From: Enterobacter vonholyi
GTDB lineage: Bacteria; Pseudomonadota; Gammaproteobacteria; Enterobacterales; Enterobacteriaceae
Direction of reading: 5' to 3'
Length of the DNA: 64,000 bases
Assembly (NCBI RefSeq): GCF_008364555.1
Contig: NZ_VTUC01000037.1
Location: 248,001 to 312,000 of the forward strand
The notes below the pieces were generated by a model. That model searched no databases. It saw only the letters and a program-made list of their open reading frames with translations, and was not told the origin of the DNA. A program made the position numbers and the translations under genes. Numbering within the stretch: position 1 is the first letter of the stretch; each line of letters starts with the position of its first letter. Positions 35,401 through 44,714 of this stretch are shown here, one piece after another.

Positions 35401-37536
35401 ATGAAAACCATGAAAATTGCCGTCAGCCGCGAGCTGCTCTCCACTGTGTCTACGCACCGCGAAAAGGTGACGCTGGACAGCACTGATTTTACCGATGTGG
35501 CGGCCGTCGTCATCACAACGGCTGAAAGCCGCAGCGGTATCCTTGCACTGCTGAAACGCACGGGCTTTCAGCTGCCGGTGTTTATTTTCTCTCAGGAGCT
35601 CACGGAGGTGCCCGACGGCGCCACCGCGGTCATCTCGGGCAAAGCTCAGGAGTTTCTGGAACTGGAGAGCGCTGCCAGCCGTTACGAAGAGAACCTGCTG
35701 CCGCCTTTTTTCGACACCCTGAGCCAGTATGTGGAGATGGGCAACAGCACTTTCGCCTGTCCCGGACACCAGCACGGCGCCTTTTTCAAAAAGCACCCGG
35801 CAGGGCGGCAGTTCTATGATTTCTTCGGTGAGAACGTGTTTCGCGCCGATATGTGCAATGCCGACGTGAAGCTGGGCGATCTGCTGATCCACGAAGGCTC
35901 CGCCAAGCACGCGCAAAAGTTCGCGGCGAAAGTGTTTAACGCGGATAAAACCTACTTCGTGCTAAACGGCACGTCAGCGGCCAACAAGGTAGTGACCAAC
36001 GCGCTGCTGACCCGCGGCGACCTGGTGCTGTTCGACCGCAATAACCATAAGTCTAACCACCACGGGGCGCTGATCCAGGCGGGTGCCACGCCGGTTTACC
36101 TTGAGGCCGCGCGTAACCCGTTTGGCTTTATTGGCGGGATTGACGACCATTGCTTTGACGATGCGTATCTGCGGAACCTGATCCGCGAGGCGGCGCCGGA
36201 GAAAGCCGACGAGCCGCGTCCGTTCCGCCTGGCGATCATTCAGCTTGGCACCTACGACGGGACGATCTACAACGCCCGTCAGGTGATCGACAAGATCGGC
36301 CATCTGTGCGACTACATTCTCTTTGACTCCGCCTGGGTGGGCTACGAGCAATTTATTCCGATGATGGCAGAAACTTCCCCGCTGTTGCTGGAGCTGAACG
36401 AGAACGATCCGGGGATTTTCGTAACCCAGTCTGTGCACAAACAGCAGGCCGGGTTTTCGCAAACCTCGCAGATCCATAAAAAGGATAACCACATTCGCGG
36501 TCAGGCGCGTTTCTGCCCGCACAAGCGGCTGAATAACGCGTTTATGCTGCATGCCTCCACCAGCCCGTTTTATCCGCTGTTTGCAGCGCTGGATGTGAAT
36601 GCCAAGATCCACGAAGGGGAAAGCGGACGCAGGCTATGGGCGGAGTGCGTCGAGCTGGGGATTGAAGCGCGCAAGGCAATCATTGCCAACTGTCATATGA
36701 TCAAACCGTTTATCCCACCGGTGGTAGCGGGGCGGCCGTGGCAGGATCATCCGACGCACGCCATTGCCAGCGAGCTGCGCTTCTTCAGCTTCGAGCCGGG
36801 GGCCAAATGGCACGGCTTTGAGGGCTATGCAAGCGAGCAGTACTTTGTCGACCCGTGCAAGCTCCTGCTGACCACGCCGGGCATCAATGCCGAAACCGGC
36901 GAGTACACGGATTTCGGGATCCCGGCGACGATTCTGGCGCACTATCTGCGTGAAAACGGCATTGTGCCGGAGAAATGCGACCTTAACTCGATCCTGTTCC
37001 TGCTGACCCCTGCCGAAAGCAGCGAGAAGCTGGCGCAGCTGGTGGCGATGCTGGGACAGTTTGAACAGCATATTGAAGACGACACGCCGCTGGCGGACGT
37101 GCTGCCGACGATCTTCCAGAAATACCCGGTGCGCTACCGGGATTACACCCTTCGCCAGCTGTGTCAGGAGATGCACGATCTCTACGTCAGCTTCGACGTG
37201 AAGGATTTGCAGAAAGCGATGTTCCGCAAGGAGAGCCTGCCTGAGGTGGTGATGAATCCGCAGGATGCCAATCAGGCGTATATTCGCGGAGACGTGGATC
37301 TGGTTCGCATACGGGATGCCGAAGGACGAATTGCGGCCGAAGGAGCGCTGCCCTATCCGCCGGGCGTGCTGTGCGTGGTGCCGGGTGAAGTCTGGGGCGG
37401 GGCGGTACAGCGTTACTTCCTGGCGCTGGAGGAGGGCATCAACCTGCTGCCGGGCTTCTCGCCGGAACTGCAGGGTGTTTACAGCGAGAAGGATGCCGAC
37501 GGGATTAAGCGGCTGTATGGGTATGTGCTGAGATAG
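35401..37536 (+). CDS. speC: Ornithine decarboxylase, biosynthetic
   Basis: 711 residues from the ATG at 35401, equal to E. coli SpeC; the frame stays open far upstream but shows no protein-like sequence there. A cytosolic pyridoxal-phosphate enzyme that makes putrescine from ornithine. The N-terminal wing domain (1-105) is followed by the catalytic domain with NSTFACPGHQHGAFFKKHP, LNGTSAANKVV, and the PLP lysine in TQSVHKQQAGFSQ; the C-terminal domain ends ADGIKRLYGYVLR. Single gene, divergent from yqgA. Putrescine feeds spermidine synthesis, the substrate of Gss at 12-14 kb. Confidence 0.97.
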   Translation: MKTMKIAVSRELLSTVSTHREKVTLDSTDFTDVAAVVITTAESRSGILALLKRTGFQLPVFIFSQELTEVPDGATAVISGKAQEFLELESAASRYEENLLPPFFDTLSQYVEMGNSTFACPGHQHGAFFKKHPAGRQFYDFFGENVFRADMCNADVKLGDLLIHEGSAKHAQKFAAKVFNADKTYFVLNGTSAANKVVTNALLTRGDLVLFDRNNHKSNHHGALIQAGATPVYLEAARNPFGFIGGIDDHCFDDAYLRNLIREAAPEKADEPRPFRLAIIQLGTYDGTIYNARQVIDKIGHLCDYILFDSAWVGYEQFIPMMAETSPLLLELNENDPGIFVTQSVHKQQAGFSQTSQIHKKDNHIRGQARFCPHKRLNNAFMLHASTSPFYPLFAALDVNAKIHEGESGRRLWAECVELGIEARKAIIANCHMIKPFIPPVVAGRPWQDHPTHAIASELRFFSFEPGAKWHGFEGYASEQYFVDPCKLLLTTPGINAETGEYTDFGIPATILAHYLRENGIVPEKCDLNSILFLLTPAESSEKLAQLVAMLGQFEQHIEDDTPLADVLPTIFQKYPVRYRDYTLRQLCQEMHDLYVSFDVKDLQKAMFRKESLPEVVMNPQDANQAYIRGDVDLVRIRDAEGRIAAEGALPYPPGVLCVVPGEVWGGAVQRYFLALEEGINLLPGFSPELQGVYSEKDADGIKRLYGYVLR

Positions 37537-37548
37537 TGCGGGCTGCTG

Positions 37549-37581
37549 CCCTCACCCTAACCCTCTCCCCCTGGGAGAGGG
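37549..37581. repeat. Intergenic palindromic repeat (copy 2)
   Basis: CCCTCACCCTAACCCTCTCC followed by the hairpin arm GGGAGAGGG. It is the same element as at 1570-1606 and lies between the convergent ends of speC and citB, 12 bases after the speC stop. Confidence 0.85.
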
Positions 37582-37590
37582 AACGTCTCA

Positions 37591-38283
37591 TCAAACCGCA
37601 CTACGCTTGTACATCCTCCTTGGATGCCCAATCTTACCGTACAGCATCTCCACCGTCAGAAAACCCGACTCGACGCAGTGTTCCAGATAGCGACGGGTGG
37701 TGGTTTTACTCAACCCCGTCTCGCTCACCACCTCATCCACGGTAAAGCAGTGCGTTGCCTTGTCGTTAAACAGAGACTGCACCCGCGCCAGCGTATTTTC
37801 CTCAATGCCTTTGCTGCCGTTGTCCAGGCGGTAGTTTTTCGCCTGCAGCTGATACAGAGAATCGACGTTTTGCTGGTCGACAATCTTCCAGACCCGCTGC
37901 TGTTCGGCAAACTGCACAAACCGCTCCAGCGACTGGCTGAGCCGCTTCCAGGAGACGGGTTTGAGGATGTAGTCGAACGCGCCGTTGCGGATGGCCTGGC
38001 TGCAGGTGTCCATATCGCTGGCGGCAGTAATAAAAATCACCGAGCAGTTGGCGCGGGCCAGCATGGGGTTATTGATAAGCGAGATCCCTTTGCCGTCCGG
38101 CAGGTAGTTATCCAGCAGCACCAGCTGCGGCTGTTTATTTGCAAGTTCTGCCTGGGCCGCAGCCAGCGACGAGGCAATGCCCACCAGCCTCAGACGCGGA
38201 TGTTTGCTTATCAGCTCCGCGTGCAGTTGCGCCAGTTCGTTCTCGTCTTCAACAATCAGTACGTCGATAAGTTCATGTTGCAT
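37591..38283 (-). CDS. citB: Response regulator CitB/DpiA of the citrate two-component system
   Basis: 230 residues from the ATG at 38283. The receiver domain has the acidic pair Glu12-Asp13, phosphoacceptor Asp58 (LVLLDNYLPDG) and Lys108 (YILKPVSW). The C-terminal DNA-binding part is the winged helix of the CitB/DcuR class (TVDEVVSETGLSKTTTRRYLE). It should activate the divergent citS-citCDEFXG unit when citrate is present. It overlaps the kinase gene by 11 bases. DcuR or MaeR are paralogues, but the citrate neighbours support CitB. Confidence 0.92.
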   Translation of the reverse strand: MQHELIDVLIVEDENELAQLHAELISKHPRLRLVGIASSLAAAQAELANKQPQLVLLDNYLPDGKGISLINNPMLARANCSVIFITAASDMDTCSQAIRNGAFDYILKPVSWKRLSQSLERFVQFAEQQRVWKIVDQQNVDSLYQLQAKNYRLDNGSKGIEENTLARVQSLFNDKATHCFTVDEVVSETGLSKTTTRRYLEHCVESGFLTVEMLYGKIGHPRRMYKRSAV

Positions 38284-39898
38284 AGTCGGTGTCTTCCAGT
38301 TGCCGGGCGGTTCCCGTGGCCGGGATAAACAGGGAGAAAATGGCGCCGCGCGGGGTATTATCGGCAACTTCTATTGCGCCGCCAGCCTGTGTGACATAGC
38401 TTTCGATCAGATACAGGCCAATCCCATGATCGCCGCGCGTCTTGGTGGTGATGCCGCGTTCAAAGATCCGCTCACGGATCTCCGGTGTAATGCCAACGCC
38501 CTGGTCGGCGACTTCAATAATCAGCTCCTGGTCGCTGAGCTTTATCAGCACCTCCACCGGCGCGTGGGGAAGCGGCGACCGCTGCGTCGCTTCGATGGCG
38601 TTATCCAGCAGGTTACCAATAATCGAAATCAGTTCCTGCTCCCCGAGGGGAAGGAATGATTTATCCAGCCGACAGGCCGGATCGAAGCACAATTCAACGC
38701 CTTTCTCCCGCGCGCGGGCGGCTTTCCCCAGCAGCAGACCGCACAGGGTCGGTGAGCTGAAGCGCGAAGAGATAAAGTCCAGCAGCTCCTGGGCGTGTTC
38801 AGACTGCGCCTGAATGTAGCCAATCGCCTCCTCATAGCGGCCCATATGCAGCAGACCGGAGAGGGTGGTCATCCGGTTTAACTGCTCGTGGCGCATAATG
38901 CGTAGGTTATCGACATAGCGTTTGACCTGGCTGAGCTGGGCGCTCAGCGAGTCGATCTCGTTGCGATCGCGGAAGGTGATCACCCAGCCCTGCAGCGACC
39001 CCTCAAGCATGATGTGTACCCGGCTGGCAATCACCGTGAGATCGTTAAAACGGCAAATCTCGTCATGGGTATCTTTCGCCAGCATCGTCTGCGTGTCGAA
39101 GAACGGGACCGGATCGATCACCTGGCTTATCAGCTGTCCGCGCAGTTCACGGGCCGGCTGGCTCAGGCCCAGCAGCTTGCGCGCCGCCTGGTTGATGACT
39201 TCAATCCGCCTTTGATCGTCAATGGCAATCACCCCTTCATAAATAGACTCCATCATGGCCTTCTGCTGACGCACCAGCAGGCCGATCTCGCGCGGCTCAA
39301 GGGAGAAGATCTGCTTCTTAATACTGCGGGTAAAGAACCAGGAGAAGATAAAGAGAGCAATCAGCAGCAGCACGGCGGCAATCAGGATGTTGACCACTTT
39401 ACTGACGGTAATGGTGTCCAGGTAGCTGGTGAGATAGCCGACCGAAACGATGCCGACCACCTGTCCTGCAGCGTTGAAGATGGGGGCTTTACTGCGCAGC
39501 GAAATGCCCAGCCCGCCTTTGCGGATGGTGGTGATGCTTTTACCCTGCAATACGGCTTCGTTGTCACCGCCTACCAGCGTGGTGCCCACTCTGTCGGCAA
39601 AGACGGAGTGAAAAAGATGCTGGCCTTTATCATCACCAATCACAATAAAGCTGGCGTCACTATGCGCAGAAATCTTCTGCATAAAATCATGGATGGCGTT
39701 GATATTCTTTTGTTCAACTTCATTACGCAATGTCGGAATAAGCGCAATCTCTTCAGCCTGTATTTTGGCTCGCGTACTCATTTCCTGATAAAGCTGTTTC
39801 CCTACGTCGGCATAATAATATCCGCCCAGTAACGAAAAAAGCACTGAGAAAAAGGCAACCAGCGAAATAAACAGCTTGATCTGGAAAGAGACTTTCAT
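38273..39898 (-). CDS. citA: Citrate sensor histidine kinase CitA/DpiB
   Basis: 541 residues from the ATG at 39898. TM1 (about 8-30) and TM2 (about 167-190) flank a periplasmic PAS-like sensor domain of about 135 residues that in the CitA family binds citrate. A cytoplasmic PAS domain (about 215-310) is followed by the phosphoacceptor His337 (IMRHEQLNRM) and an ATPase domain with NLLDNAIEATQ, VADQGVGI and GDHGIGLYLI. It is the first gene of citAB, divergent from citS. The upstream in-frame ATG at 39940 is rejected because it adds polar residues before the first helix. Confidence 0.92.
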   Translation of the reverse strand: MKVSFQIKLFISLVAFFSVLFSLLGGYYYADVGKQLYQEMSTRAKIQAEEIALIPTLRNEVEQKNINAIHDFMQKISAHSDASFIVIGDDKGQHLFHSVFADRVGTTLVGGDNEAVLQGKSITTIRKGGLGISLRSKAPIFNAAGQVVGIVSVGYLTSYLDTITVSKVVNILIAAVLLLIALFIFSWFFTRSIKKQIFSLEPREIGLLVRQQKAMMESIYEGVIAIDDQRRIEVINQAARKLLGLSQPARELRGQLISQVIDPVPFFDTQTMLAKDTHDEICRFNDLTVIASRVHIMLEGSLQGWVITFRDRNEIDSLSAQLSQVKRYVDNLRIMRHEQLNRMTTLSGLLHMGRYEEAIGYIQAQSEHAQELLDFISSRFSSPTLCGLLLGKAARAREKGVELCFDPACRLDKSFLPLGEQELISIIGNLLDNAIEATQRSPLPHAPVEVLIKLSDQELIIEVADQGVGITPEIRERIFERGITTKTRGDHGIGLYLIESYVTQAGGAIEVADNTPRGAIFSLFIPATGTARQLEDTDYAT

Positions 39899-40243
39899 AA
39901 CTATCACGCAAGGTAGCGGCAAAGATCGCCAATATATCATCTTTTTTTGCGCGTACGCCCGCTTTGCCGAAAACTTGTGATCCCTTGCACAGCGGGCGCT
40001 GTAAAAGCGTTATCCAAAAGGCTAACGTGCTTTGGGCTGCATGAACAAATGTTATTTGTTTGTTCAATTTAGAAAAGAAACCATAAAAACCACGGCAATA
40101 AATAAGGTATAAATCACATTAAATAAAAGAAACCATTAAAACCATAGCTGCCATTAAAACTTCGCTTTTAATATGCCATCCCTCACATAAAATAAGCCTT
40201 TGTGACTCTAAGCTGAACGCACAAAATAACCAAGGGGCTTATT
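39899..40243. promoter_or_regulatory. Divergent citAB / citS control region with CitB-like repeats
   Basis: A 345-base AT-rich spacer. AAGAAACCATAAAAACCA (40075-40092) recurs as AAGAAACCATTAAAACCA (40127-40144), 17 of 18 identical and exactly 52 bases apart, about five helical turns; a third core CCATTAAAAC lies at 40151-40160. An inverted repeat TGAACAAA / TTTGTTCA occupies 40042-40066. CitB/DpiA regulators are known to bind AT-rich sites in divergent cit promoters, so these are good operator candidates. Confidence 0.75.
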
Positions 40244-41605
40244 ATGAGCACAACTGACGATTCTTTCTCTGTTACCCACGACCCGATTGAAATTCAGCGA
40301 CCTTCGCTCAAAGAGCGCTGGTGGCATATTATGGACACCTGGAAAATCGGGATTATTCCTCTGCCGCTGTTCGTTCTGGCGGGCGTGCTGATTGCGATTG
40401 ATTGCCTGGGCGGAAAACTGCCGAGCGATATCGTGGTGATGGTCGCCACGCTGGCCTTCTTTGGCTTTGCCTGCGGCGAGTTTGGCAAACGCCTGCCGAT
40501 TGTCGGCAAGCTCGGCGCGGCGGCGATTTGCGCCACGTTTATCCCTTCCGCGCTGGTCTATTACGGCCTGCTGCCGGACGTGGTGGTCGAGTCCACCACC
40601 AAGTTCTACAAATCCACCAACATTCTCTATCTCTACATCTGCTGCATTATCGTCGGCAGCATCATGAGCATGAACCGCACGGTGCTGATCCAGGGCTTCT
40701 TGCGCATTTTCTTCCCGATGCTGTGCGGCGAAATCGTCGGCATGCTGGTAGGGATGGGCGTCGGCCTGGCGCTGGGCCTTGAGCCTTTCCAGATCTTCTT
40801 CTTTATCATTCTGCCGATTATGGCGGGCGGCGTGGGCGAAGGTGCAATCCCGCTCTCCATCGGCTATGCCACCCTGCTGCATATGGATCAGGGCGTGGCG
40901 CTCGGCCGCGTGCTGCCGATGGTCATGCTCGGCGGGCTGACGGCAATCATCATCTCCGGCTGCCTGAACCAGCTCGGTAAACGCTACCCGCACCTGACCG
41001 GTGAAGGCCAGCTGATGCCTAACCGCGCCAATGCCGATGCCACCGTCTCTCAGCCTGCATTCTCCGGCAAGGCGGACGTGACCACTATCGCCTCCGGCGC
41101 GCTGCTGGCGGTGCTGCTCTACATGCTGGGCATGCTCGGCCACAAGCTGATTGGCCTGCCTGCTCCGGTCGGCATGCTGTTTATGGCGGTTCTGGTGAAG
41201 CTCTGTAACGGTGCCTCTCCACGCCTGCTGGAAGGCTCTCAGGTGGTGTACAAATTCTTCCAGACCTCTGTGACCTATCCGATTCTCTTTGCCGTTGGCG
41301 TGGCTATCACCCCGTGGCATGAACTGGTGGCCGCCTTCACGCTGACCAACCTGCTGGTGATTATCAGCACCGTCTCCGCGCTCGTGGCGACCGGGTTCTT
41401 CGTCGGCAAAAAGATTGGTATGCACCCGATTGATGTCGCCATCGTCTCCTGCTGCCAGAGCGGTCAGGGCGGTACCGGCGACGTGGCGATCCTGACCGCA
41501 GGCAACCGCATGAGCCTGATGCCATTCGCCCAGATTGCTACCCGTATCGGCGGGGCGATTAACGTCTCTGTCTCACTGCTGATTCTGGGCAACTTCCTCG
41601 TTTAA
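40244..41605 (+). CDS. citS: Citrate:sodium symporter CitS (2-hydroxycarboxylate transporter family)
   Basis: 453 residues with about eleven membrane helices. Both GGxG re-entrant loop motifs of the family are visible: MAGGVGEGAIPLS and SGQGGTGDVAILTA, and the substrate-binding Arg of the last loop lies in ATRIGGAINV. The N-terminal 50 residues are a cytoplasmic tail, as in Klebsiella CitS. It takes up citrate with Na+. First gene of the citrate operon; the FAH-family gene follows by 17 bases. Malate or lactate transport by a paralogue (MaeN, CimH) is possible, but the cit genes favour citrate. Confidence 0.93.
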   Translation: MSTTDDSFSVTHDPIEIQRPSLKERWWHIMDTWKIGIIPLPLFVLAGVLIAIDCLGGKLPSDIVVMVATLAFFGFACGEFGKRLPIVGKLGAAAICATFIPSALVYYGLLPDVVVESTTKFYKSTNILYLYICCIIVGSIMSMNRTVLIQGFLRIFFPMLCGEIVGMLVGMGVGLALGLEPFQIFFFIILPIMAGGVGEGAIPLSIGYATLLHMDQGVALGRVLPMVMLGGLTAIIISGCLNQLGKRYPHLTGEGQLMPNRANADATVSQPAFSGKADVTTIASGALLAVLLYMLGMLGHKLIGLPAPVGMLFMAVLVKLCNGASPRLLEGSQVVYKFFQTSVTYPILFAVGVAITPWHELVAAFTLTNLLVIISTVSALVATGFFVGKKIGMHPIDVAIVSCCQSGQGGTGDVAILTAGNRMSLMPFAQIATRIGGAINVSVSLLILGNFLV

Positions 41606-41622
41606 GTTTTCAGGAAAGAACA

Positions 41623-42486
41623 ATGAAACTCGCAAGCTTTTTATACCAGGGAAAACGCAGCTACGGCATCGTCCAGGCCGACGGCGTGATTGATTTAGGC
41701 CGCCGTCTTGGCGACCGCTACAGCGACCTTAAAGCGCTGCTGCAGGGTAACGGGCTGGCACAGGCCACCCGCTACCTGAACGATGCCGTGGACGTGCCGA
41801 TGAGCGCCATCACCTTCTTACCGGTGATTGAGCAGCCGGAAAAAATCCTCTGCGTGGGCATGAACTACGCCGACAAGCGCAAGGAGTTTGACCAGCACAA
41901 CCCGGCCCCAACCCTGTTTGTCCGTTTTCCGGATTCACAGACCGGCCACAACGAACCAGTGCTGAAGCCGCGCCACTCCAGCGAATTCGACTATGAAGGC
42001 GAGCTGGCGGTGATCATCGGTAAAGGCGGGGAAAACATCAGCCGTGACGACGCCCTGCGTCACGTGGCGGGCTACAGCTGCTACATGGACGGCTCCGCCC
42101 GCGACTGGCAGCACACCTGGTTTACCGCCGGTAAAAACTGGCGCAAAACCGGCGCGTTTGGCCCGTGGATGGCGACGGCAGATGAGATCCCCGATCCGCA
42201 CAGGCTTGCAATCCGCACCTGGCTCAACGGCCGCATGGTGCAGGAAGACAACACCAGCAGCATGATCCACAAGGTTGCTGAGCTGATCGAGTACATCAGC
42301 ACCTTCACCCGCTTAAGTCCTGGCGATGTGATCATCACCGGATCCCCGGGCGGGGTGGGTAAAAAGCGCAATCCGCCGCTGTTTATGAAAGAGGGCGATC
42401 GCATTGAGGTGGAGATCGAGCATATCGGTCATCTCAGCAACGTGATCGTGGAAGCGCCAGCCGTCGGGCTTGCGGCAGCACATTAA
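41623..42486 (+). CDS. Fumarylacetoacetate-hydrolase-family protein in the citrate operon
   Basis: 287 residues. A short N-terminal domain (1-70) precedes the FAH fold with ILCVGMNYADKRKEF, the metal ligands Glu125 and Glu127 (FDYEGELAVIIGK) and Asp156 (YMDGSARDWQ), and GDVIITGSPGGVG. The family includes FAHD1, an oxaloacetate decarboxylase and acylpyruvate hydrolase, and citrate lyase makes oxaloacetate, so decarboxylation to pyruvate is a plausible job. However, the residue aligned by eye to the FAHD1 catalytic His is Lys85, while its Glu partner (Glu88) is kept. The gene lies tightly between citS and citC with a GGAAAGAAC start site. Substrate unproven. Confidence 0.88.
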   Translation: MKLASFLYQGKRSYGIVQADGVIDLGRRLGDRYSDLKALLQGNGLAQATRYLNDAVDVPMSAITFLPVIEQPEKILCVGMNYADKRKEFDQHNPAPTLFVRFPDSQTGHNEPVLKPRHSSEFDYEGELAVIIGKGGENISRDDALRHVAGYSCYMDGSARDWQHTWFTAGKNWRKTGAFGPWMATADEIPDPHRLAIRTWLNGRMVQEDNTSSMIHKVAELIEYISTFTRLSPGDVIITGSPGGVGKKRNPPLFMKEGDRIEVEIEHIGHLSNVIVEAPAVGLAAAH

Positions 42487-42499
42487 GTAAGGCGGCAGC

Positions 42500-43522
42500 A
42501 TGCAATCGCAACCCATCGATTTTCGCCACACCCTCGTGGCGAAACACCCGGAACGCTTAAGCCAGATCCGCTACCTGCTGGCAGACAGCGGCCTTGGCCT
42601 GGACAACGACATCACGCTGTTCGTCGAAGCCTGGTCCGGCTCGCAGCTGGTGGGTTGCGCAGGGCTTGCTGCCAACGTCATCAAATGCGTGGCGGTCAAC
42701 GAGCAGCTTCGCGGCGAGAACCTCAGCGCGCGGCTGCTGGCAGAGGTGGAAAATGCGGCGCTGGAGTGCGGCCATTTTCACCTCTTCCTCTGCACCCGTC
42801 CGTGCAACCGGGAGCGCTTTGCCCGCAGCGGCTTCTGGCCGATTGCCCAGAGCGGGAACAACGCGGTGCTGATGGAGAACACCCCGCAGGGGATCGAGCG
42901 CTACTGCCGTTCCCTGAGCGCGAAGCGCAAGTGCGGGAAGAACATTGGCGCGATAGTGATGAACGCCAATCCGTTCACCCTCGGCCACCGCCATCTGGTG
43001 GAGCAGGCGGTGCAGCGGTGCGATGCCCTGCATCTTTTTGTGGTGCGTGAAGACGCCTCGTTCTTCCCGTTCAGCGCGCGTCTGGAGATGGTGCGCGCGG
43101 GCGTGGCGCATCTGCCGAACGTCGTGGTGCATGAAGGCTCGCAGTACATCATCTCTCGCGCCACCTTTCCGGCCTACTTCCTGAAGGAGACCGGCAAAGT
43201 GCAGCAGGCGTGGAGCGAGATCGACGTGCTGATCTTCCGGGACTTCATTGCCCCGGCGCTGGGCATCACGCACCGCTTCATCGGCTCGGAGCCGTTCTGC
43301 GACATTACCCGCCAGTACAACCAGACGCTGCACGACCTGCTGGCCTCGCATATTGAGGTGGTGGAAATGCCGCGCATCAAGGCCACCGGTAACGCCATAT
43401 CGGCGTCCGAAGTGCGTCGATTACTGAAGACACAGCAGTTTTCCCGGATCCGGGAGATTGTCCCGGACTCCACCTTCGCGCATCTCGAAACGCATTACCG
43501 TGCGAGTGCGGAAGTCGCTTAA
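42500..43522 (+). CDS. citC: [Citrate (pro-3S)-lyase] ligase CitC
   Basis: 340 residues. It acetylates the thiol of the CitD prosthetic group with acetate and ATP, activating citrate lyase. The N-terminal GNAT-like domain (1-130) is followed by the nucleotidyltransferase domain with GAIVMNANPFTLGHRHLVEQA (T/HxGH-type site, split here for length: NPFTLGHRH) and the KATGNAISASEVRRLL region near the end. A GGCGGCAGC sequence precedes the ATG. Second enzyme gene of the operon, 13 bases after the FAH gene. Confidence 0.95.
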   Translation: MQSQPIDFRHTLVAKHPERLSQIRYLLADSGLGLDNDITLFVEAWSGSQLVGCAGLAANVIKCVAVNEQLRGENLSARLLAEVENAALECGHFHLFLCTRPCNRERFARSGFWPIAQSGNNAVLMENTPQGIERYCRSLSAKRKCGKNIGAIVMNANPFTLGHRHLVEQAVQRCDALHLFVVREDASFFPFSARLEMVRAGVAHLPNVVVHEGSQYIISRATFPAYFLKETGKVQQAWSEIDVLIFRDFIAPALGITHRFIGSEPFCDITRQYNQTLHDLLASHIEVVEMPRIKATGNAISASEVRRLLKTQQFSRIREIVPDSTFAHLETHYRASAEVA

Positions 43523-43538
43523 CTACCAGGAATTTATC

Positions 43539-43832
43539 ATGAAAATTGTAAGGGAGGCGCTGGCCGGAACGCAGGAGTCCAGCGACCTGATGGTGAAAAT
43601 CGCTCCCGCTCAAGGCGAGCTGGAGATAGTCATCCACAGTGAAGTGATTAAGCAGTTTGGCGAACAAATTCGCCAGGTGGTCAACGACACATTGCGCGCC
43701 ATGAACGTGCACCAGGGATTAATTATTATTGAAGACAAAGGGGCGCTGGACTGTGTGATCCGCGCCCGCCTGCAAAGCGCGCTTATGCGTGCCGCCGATG
43801 AACAGGCCATCAACTGGGGGGCGCTGAAATGA
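43539..43832 (+). CDS. citD: Citrate lyase acyl carrier protein (gamma subunit) CitD
   Basis: 97 residues from the ATG at 43539 with CCAGGAA upstream; the frame is open further up but inside citC. Ser14 ([13 protein letters not shown]) is the attachment site of the 2'-(5''-triphosphoribosyl)-3'-dephospho-CoA group, and the acidic-basic pattern fits the E. coli protein of 98 residues. It carries the acyl group between CitF and CitE. It overlaps citE as ATGA. Confidence 0.95.
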   Translation: MKIVREALAGTQESSDLMVKIAPAQGELEIVIHSEVIKQFGEQIRQVVNDTLRAMNVHQGLIIIEDKGALDCVIRARLQSALMRAADEQAINWGALK

Positions 43833-44704
43833 GCAAACTCCGCCGCAGTATGCTGTTCCTGCCGGGTGCCAACGCCGCCATGCTCTCCACCGCCTTTATC
43901 TACCGTCCCGACTCCATCATGTTTGATCTTGAGGACGCCGTTGCCCTGCGCGAGAAGGATACCGCGCGCATGCTGGTGTTCCATGCCCTGCAGCACCCGA
44001 TGTATCAGGATATCGAAACCGTGGTGCGCATTAACCCGCTGAGCACGCCGTTTGGCCTGCTGGATTTGGAAGCCGCCGTGCGGGCAGGCGTGGACGTGAT
44101 CCGACTGCCGAAAACCGACACGCCGGACGACATCTACGAGCTGGAAGGCCACCTTGAGCGCATCGAGCAGGAGTGTGGCCGCGAGGTCGGCTCCACCCGC
44201 GTAATGGCGGCGATTGAGTCGGCCATTGGCGTCATCAACGCCGTGGCGATTGCCCGCAGCTCTCCGCGCCTCATCGGCATTGCGCTGGCCGCCTTTGACT
44301 ACGTGATGGACATGCAGACCGAGCGCGGCGACGGCACCGAGCTGTTCTACGCCCGCTGCGCCGTGCTGCACGCCGCCCGCGCGGCGGGCATCGACGCCTT
44401 CGACGTGGTGTGGTCAGACGTTAACGACGAGGCCGGGTTCCTGCGTGAGGTCGATTTGATCCGCAAGATGGGCTTTAACGGCAAATCGCTGATTAACCCG
44501 CGCCAGATTGACCTGCTGCACAACGCCTACGCCCCGACGCAGGAAGAGGTGGATCACGCCAAAAGGGTGATTGAGGCTGCAGAAGAGGGCGAGCGTAACG
44601 GTCTGGGCGTGGTGTCGCTTAACGGCAAAATGGTGGATGCACCGATTATTAACCACGCGCAGGTGGTGCTGGAGCGCGCGGCGGCCTCCGGCGTGCGTCG
44701 GTAA
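43829..44704 (+). CDS. citE: Citrate lyase beta subunit (citryl-ACP lyase) CitE
   Basis: 291 residues of the HpcH/HpaI-like TIM-barrel family. Motifs include [29 protein letters not shown] (Mg-binding Glu and Asp), [12 protein letters not shown] and [12 protein letters not shown]. It splits citryl-ACP to oxaloacetate and acetyl-ACP in the cytosol. Start overlaps citD and the end is 10 bases before citF. Confidence 0.96.
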   Translation: MSKLRRSMLFLPGANAAMLSTAFIYRPDSIMFDLEDAVALREKDTARMLVFHALQHPMYQDIETVVRINPLSTPFGLLDLEAAVRAGVDVIRLPKTDTPDDIYELEGHLERIEQECGREVGSTRVMAAIESAIGVINAVAIARSSPRLIGIALAAFDYVMDMQTERGDGTELFYARCAVLHAARAAGIDAFDVVWSDVNDEAGFLREVDLIRKMGFNGKSLINPRQIDLLHNAYAPTQEEVDHAKRVIEAAEEGERNGLGVVSLNGKMVDAPIINHAQVVLERAAASGVRR

Positions 44705-44714
44705 GGATGAAATA

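Noticed and set aside
40208..41425. Long minus-strand open frame of about 400 codons opposite citS
   Set aside because: It is antisense to an intact transporter gene, is rich in His, Arg, Gln and Asp as expected from a reversed GC-rich coding frame, and has no ribosome binding site or known family.
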